From assembly GCA_041675865.1 (NCBI GenBank), contig JBAYTA010000035.1, positions 1 to 17,055 on the forward strand: a stretch of 17,055 nucleotides of DNA, written 5' to 3'. A model generated the notes under the pieces. The model was given only the letters and a program-made list of their open reading frames with translations, had not been told where the DNA came from and searched no databases. This DNA comes from DUVT01 sp041675865. Its GTDB lineage: Bacteria; Bacillota_I; Bacilli_A; ML615J-28; CAG-698. Positions 14,372 through 17,055 of this stretch are shown here, piece after piece. Both the position numbers and the translations under genes were made by a program. Every line of letters starts with the position of its first letter. Position 1 is the stretch's first letter.

Positions 14372-14859
14372 TGATCTAAAAACCTCGCAAGTGTAAACAA
14401 TAAGTCAGATAGTCTATTTAAGTACAATAAAACATTTTTATTGATAGTTTTTTCTTTCGCATAATCAACAACCCATCTTTCTAATCTCCTAGAAACAGAT
14501 CTTGATAAATGCAAATGACTACTTGCTTTATTCATGCCTTGAATAATAAATGCAGTTAACTCTGGCATCTTTTGAGTATACTCATCAATTAAACCTTCAA
14601 GTCTTTCGACTCTATCATAGTTAATAGAATTTGCATCTTTATAACCAATGATATCTGCACTAACATTAAACATGTCTTTCACAATCTCAATAATAATCTT
14701 TTTAATATCCTCATTTTCAATAAAATGATAACTAACCATAAGTGATGATGACAACTCATCAGCAGATCCCACACAATGAATTACTAAGTCATCTTTATAT
14801 ACTCTTTTGTTGATTGCAGAGGTTGTAAGATTATCCCCTGTTTTTGTGTAAATTTTCAT
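14368..14859 (-). CDS. pduO: PduO-type cob(I)alamin adenosyltransferase
   Basis: 163-residue cytoplasmic enzyme that attaches the adenosyl group of ATP to reduced corrinoid to make adenosylcobalamin. Visible motifs: the ATP-binding start KIYTKTGDNLTTS (2-14), VYKDDLVIHCVGSADEL (20-36), and the helix with HLHLSRSVSRRLERWV that carries the catalytic arginines. It ends with LNRLSDLLFTLAR. Small departures exist (GDNLTT for the usual GDxGxT; Ser for Asn after DEL), but key arginines remain. The ATG has GGTGAGG 5 nt upstream and an extended -10 promoter. It ends in TGA overlapping the next ATG, and leads the pduO-ywzB-spoIIQ transcript. No cobalamin-dependent enzyme is visible nearby. Confidence 0.88.
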   Translation of the reverse strand: MKIYTKTGDNLTTSAINKRVYKDDLVIHCVGSADELSSSLMVSYHFIENEDIKKIIIEIVKDMFNVSADIIGYKDANSINYDRVERLEGLIDEYTQKMPELTAFIIQGMNKASSHLHLSRSVSRRLERWVVDYAKEKTINKNVLLYLNRLSDLLFTLARFLDQ

Positions 14860-14884
14860 ATATACCTCACCTTTTTTCTAACTA

Positions 14885-14893
14885 ATTATACCA
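14885..14893 (-). promoter_or_regulatory. Extended -10 promoter of the pduO-ywzB-spoIIQ operon
   Basis: The minus strand reads TGGTATAAT, with a weak -35-like TTTAAA about 17 nt upstream. It lies in the 61-nt gap after the polysaccharide polymerase gene, which shows no terminator hairpin. Confidence 0.6.
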
Positions 14894-14920
14894 TGAATCA
14901 AAAGAAATTTAAAATGCTAA

Positions 14921-16309
14921 CTATTTATATTTTCTAACTTTAAATTTAAAACTATCCCTTACATAAATAAATACCTTTCTTTCCTTGCTCGAAATCATCG
15001 TTAAACCAAATATAATTGCTAAAGTAAGATAAATAATATTTATATTTAGTAAATTATGATTAAACAATGACTCTATAACAATAAGACCAAAAAGTAAACA
15101 AATAATAAATTTGTGCTTCTTCTCAATTTTTACAACATAAACAACTAATCCATAACCAAGCATTATCAAGCCTATTAACATAATAATTCCTGATTCAGCA
15201 ATCAATTGTAAAATTAAATTATGGGCATTCATTTGTAAATCTGTAATAATTCCAATCTCATGAGTTAAATTCCCTACTCCAACACCTGTAATAAAATTAT
15301 TTGAAAATACTAAAAATGCAGCTTTAATTAAGGCAATTCGAGAGTTAGAATAATCTACTCCTTCAATTATTTGGCCACCAACATTATTAGATGGTGGTAT
15401 ATCTAAATCATTAGGTTTAGGAAATATTCTATCTAAATCGATTATTTTATAAATATTTTCAATAAATTCATTAATAACATTATAAAAAATTAAATATGAA
15501 ATGATAAAGATAATAACTACTGATGGGACAACCCATCTTTTTTTACCACTTGAATAATATACACATAAAGCAATTATAATGAAAATTGTTCCAATATAAG
15601 CAGATCTAGATACAGTAAGAAAAATCCCAAACAATATTAATACCCTAACAAATACAACTAAAAAATCAATTATGAAGTTATTAGTTTTCCTATCCAAAAA
15701 ACTAATAACAAAAGCTAAGTTAAGTGCAAAAGCACAAACATTTGGATCTAGCAATAACCCAGCTGGCCTTAAATTTCTATACCCTAAAATATAATGGCCA
15801 TAAACCAGTTCAACAATCATACTAACAATTAATATTACTGCACCAATTAGAAATGCATTTTTAATAAATTTTATATTTAAACTATTTTTAAAAAAGTATG
15901 TATAAACTACTAGAATAAATATATTTACAATGTAAATAAATAATCTAAGCAAAAATTCATTAGCATTAAAATTAAAAATTGCAGTCCCAAGATTAATCCC
16001 CATAATTATTACTAACATTAACAATAATAAAAGATTCTCTTTAGTGGTCTGATACCTCAAAACCTTCTCTTTAATTATATCTTTTAGTATTACAATTATT
16101 ATTACAAAACCAATTATAGCTTCATAAGAGAAACTAAAGACATATGAAAATATTAAAGGAAGATTTGCAACTATAGATATAGTATAAAAGAAAAATATCC
16201 ACTTACCATCCATAAATAAAAGAAAGAACGGAATTATAAGAAGTATAATAGCTATTATTTCAGTAAGCCACATATTATCTACTAAAATATCATATTGTCC
16301 ACTTAACAT
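14921..16309 (-). CDS. O-antigen ligase / Wzy-like polysaccharide polymerase
   Basis: 462-residue membrane protein with about 11-12 hydrophobic helices and a long extracytoplasmic loop (about 273-350) before the Wzy_C signature. Family marks are LDPNVCAF (187-194), the arginine-containing SRSAYIG (234-240) and GVGVGN followed by AHNLILQLIAESG (about 342-374). Members join lipid-linked glycans: Wzy polymerises repeat units, WaaL ligates them. In a Gram-positive type cell, capsule or exopolysaccharide polymerisation is the likely role. ATG start with GGAG 7 nt upstream. The upstream glycosyltransferase stop lies 1 nt before this ATG, so the two are coupled. It ends in TAG. Confidence 0.82.
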   Translation of the reverse strand: MLSGQYDILVDNMWLTEIIAIILLIIPFFLLFMDGKWIFFFYTISIVANLPLIFSYVFSFSYEAIIGFVIIIVILKDIIKEKVLRYQTTKENLLLLLMLVIIMGINLGTAIFNFNANEFLLRLFIYIVNIFILVVYTYFFKNSLNIKFIKNAFLIGAVILIVSMIVELVYGHYILGYRNLRPAGLLLDPNVCAFALNLAFVISFLDRKTNNFIIDFLVVFVRVLILFGIFLTVSRSAYIGTIFIIIALCVYYSSGKKRWVVPSVVIIFIISYLIFYNVINEFIENIYKIIDLDRIFPKPNDLDIPPSNNVGGQIIEGVDYSNSRIALIKAAFLVFSNNFITGVGVGNLTHEIGIITDLQMNAHNLILQLIAESGIIMLIGLIMLGYGLVVYVVKIEKKHKFIICLLFGLIVIESLFNHNLLNINIIYLTLAIIFGLTMISSKERKVFIYVRDSFKFKVRKYK

Positions 16310-16310
16310 C

Positions 16311-17055
16311 TTATATCTCCTTTAAGTATAATTTTATATATTCATTAACCATTTTATCTAATGAAAATAATTTTGCTTTACTTATATTATTATTAGAAAT
16401 CTCTTGCATCATATTTCTATTATTAATTAAATCTTGGATCTTCATAACAAAAGCCATTAAATCATCGCTTTTGTATTTATATCCATTTATTCCATCTTCA
16501 ATCAAGTCCTTTATCCCTCCAACATCACTTGCAACAATAACACAGCCACTTGCCATAGCTTCTATTAAAGACAAAGGAAGTCCTTCATAAAGGGAAGGAA
16601 AAACAAATATATCAATCAACTTTAATTCTTCTTCTACTTTTTTAGTTTCTTCAATAAATACGACTTTTTCATTTTCTAATTTCTCTTTTATAATATTAAG
16701 AAGACTCCCCGCCCCAACTAATCGTAACGATGTATTATTTTTCTTTCTTAATTCTTTATATATCTCTACAATTAACTTATGGTTCTTTACTTCTTCAAAT
16801 CTACCAATATGACCAAGTCTAATAGTATCTCCATTAAAATTTCTATTAGTTTTAAATTTATTAGTATCTACTCCATTATTAATTAAATGAAGTAATTCTT
16901 CATTTATTCTATATGTTTTTAGATATTCGATATAATTTTCTTTGGAAATAACAACAGGAATAATTTTTTTCCTTTTATAAAAATAATTTAAAATATATCT
17001 TTTTAATCTTCCAAATTCCATTTTTGGGCTAGTATGAGATGTATGAATTACCTTA
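16311..17055 (-). CDS. GT4-family glycosyltransferase (5' end outside the window)
   Basis: Partial gene: the frame stays open to the right edge, so the ATG at 17021 is internal and residues KVIHTSHTSPK precede it. About 247 residues are visible. They cover the end of the N-terminal GT-B domain and the whole C-terminal Glycos_transf_1 domain: LGHIGRFEEVKNH (sugar-nucleotide-binding start), FVFPSLYEGLPLSLIEAMASG with the conserved E-x7-E pair, and ASDVGGIKDLI. Such enzymes transfer a sugar from a nucleotide donor to a lipid-linked glycan at the cytoplasmic membrane face. With the polymerase gene 1 nt downstream it belongs to an exopolysaccharide/capsule operon. Donor sugar is unknown. Confidence 0.87.
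   Translation of the reverse strand, partial: KVIHTSHTSPKMEFGRLKRYILNYFYKRKKIIPVVISKENYIEYLKTYRINEELLHLINNGVDTNKFKTNRNFNGDTIRLGHIGRFEEVKNHKLIVEIYKELRKKNNTSLRLVGAGSLLNIIKEKLENEKVVFIEETKKVEEELKLIDIFVFPSLYEGLPLSLIEAMASGCVIVASDVGGIKDLIEDGINGYKYKSDDLMAFVMKIQDLINNRNMMQEISNNNISKAKLFSLDKMVNEYIKLYLKEI

Noticed and set aside
16311..17021. Treating the glycosyltransferase as complete from the ATG at 17021
   Set aside because: The frame continues open to the window edge with plausible family sequence before the Met, and the N-terminal GT-B domain would otherwise be mostly missing.
1..17055. CRISPR array, IS element or prophage
   Set aside because: No regularly spaced repeats, transposase or integrase motifs, or terminal inverted repeats were seen on either strand.

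Overview
The window is strongly AT-rich chromosomal DNA from a Bacillota lineage, most likely near the Mollicutes-adjacent groups (Haloplasma / Izemoplasma / Acholeplasma-like) or Erysipelotrichia. The evidence is Gram-positive style AAGGAG/GAGGTG ribosome binding sites, sigma-A type promoters, the sporulation genes spoIIID and a spoIIQ-like gene, a YycJ/WalJ metallo-beta-lactamase and a YhaM-type exoribonuclease. All tryptophan codons checked are TGG, and one gene ends in TGA in an ATGA overlap, so the standard bacterial code (table 11) fits better than the mycoplasma code. Taxonomic placement is inference. No tRNA, rRNA, IS element, CRISPR array or phage gene was recognised.

Layout, left to right. 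(1) 24-6019, minus strand: two very large paralogous surface proteins flank yycJ. One is a lipoprotein, the other a membrane-anchored protein, and each looks like a tandem of two PrsA/SurA-like foldase units. yycJ and the lipoprotein form an operon. (2) 6020-6516: the only long non-coding stretch. It holds the promoter of the larger foldase-like gene and a probable ~135-nt small RNA with its own promoter and terminator. (3) 6517-10519, minus: a CorC/HlyC-type CBS membrane protein, then (upstream) a YhaM-like HD exonuclease overlapping a CCA-adding-enzyme homologue. That homologue has lost key catalytic residues and carries an added charged/coiled-coil tail. (4) 10676-11269, plus: a YigZ/IMPACT protein. 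(5) 11421-14859: a sporulation-type block on the minus strand (pduO-type adenosyltransferase, DUF1146/ywzB, spoIIQ-like M23 protein, and separately spoIIID). It is interrupted by an oppositely oriented two-gene ABC-like module. The module's nucleotide-binding protein is altered in Walker A, signature, Walker B and H-loop, so it looks like a pseudo-ATPase. (6) 14921-17055, minus: a polysaccharide pair (Wzy/O-antigen-ligase-like polymerase and a GT4 glycosyltransferase), the start of an exopolysaccharide locus running off the right edge.

Functional themes are extracytoplasmic protein folding and envelope upkeep (foldase-like pair, YycJ, CorC), RNA metabolism (YhaM, CCA-like protein, small RNA), a remnant or working sporulation block, and surface polysaccharide. 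Several proteins keep a family fold while losing catalytic residues (ABC ATPase, CCA enzyme, SpoIIQ, parvulin-like domains). The most unusual items are the degenerate ABC pair, the degenerate CCA protein coupled to YhaM, and the double-unit foldase paralogues. Six coding starts were moved from the longest open frame to an internal codon that sits at proper distance from a ribosome binding site.
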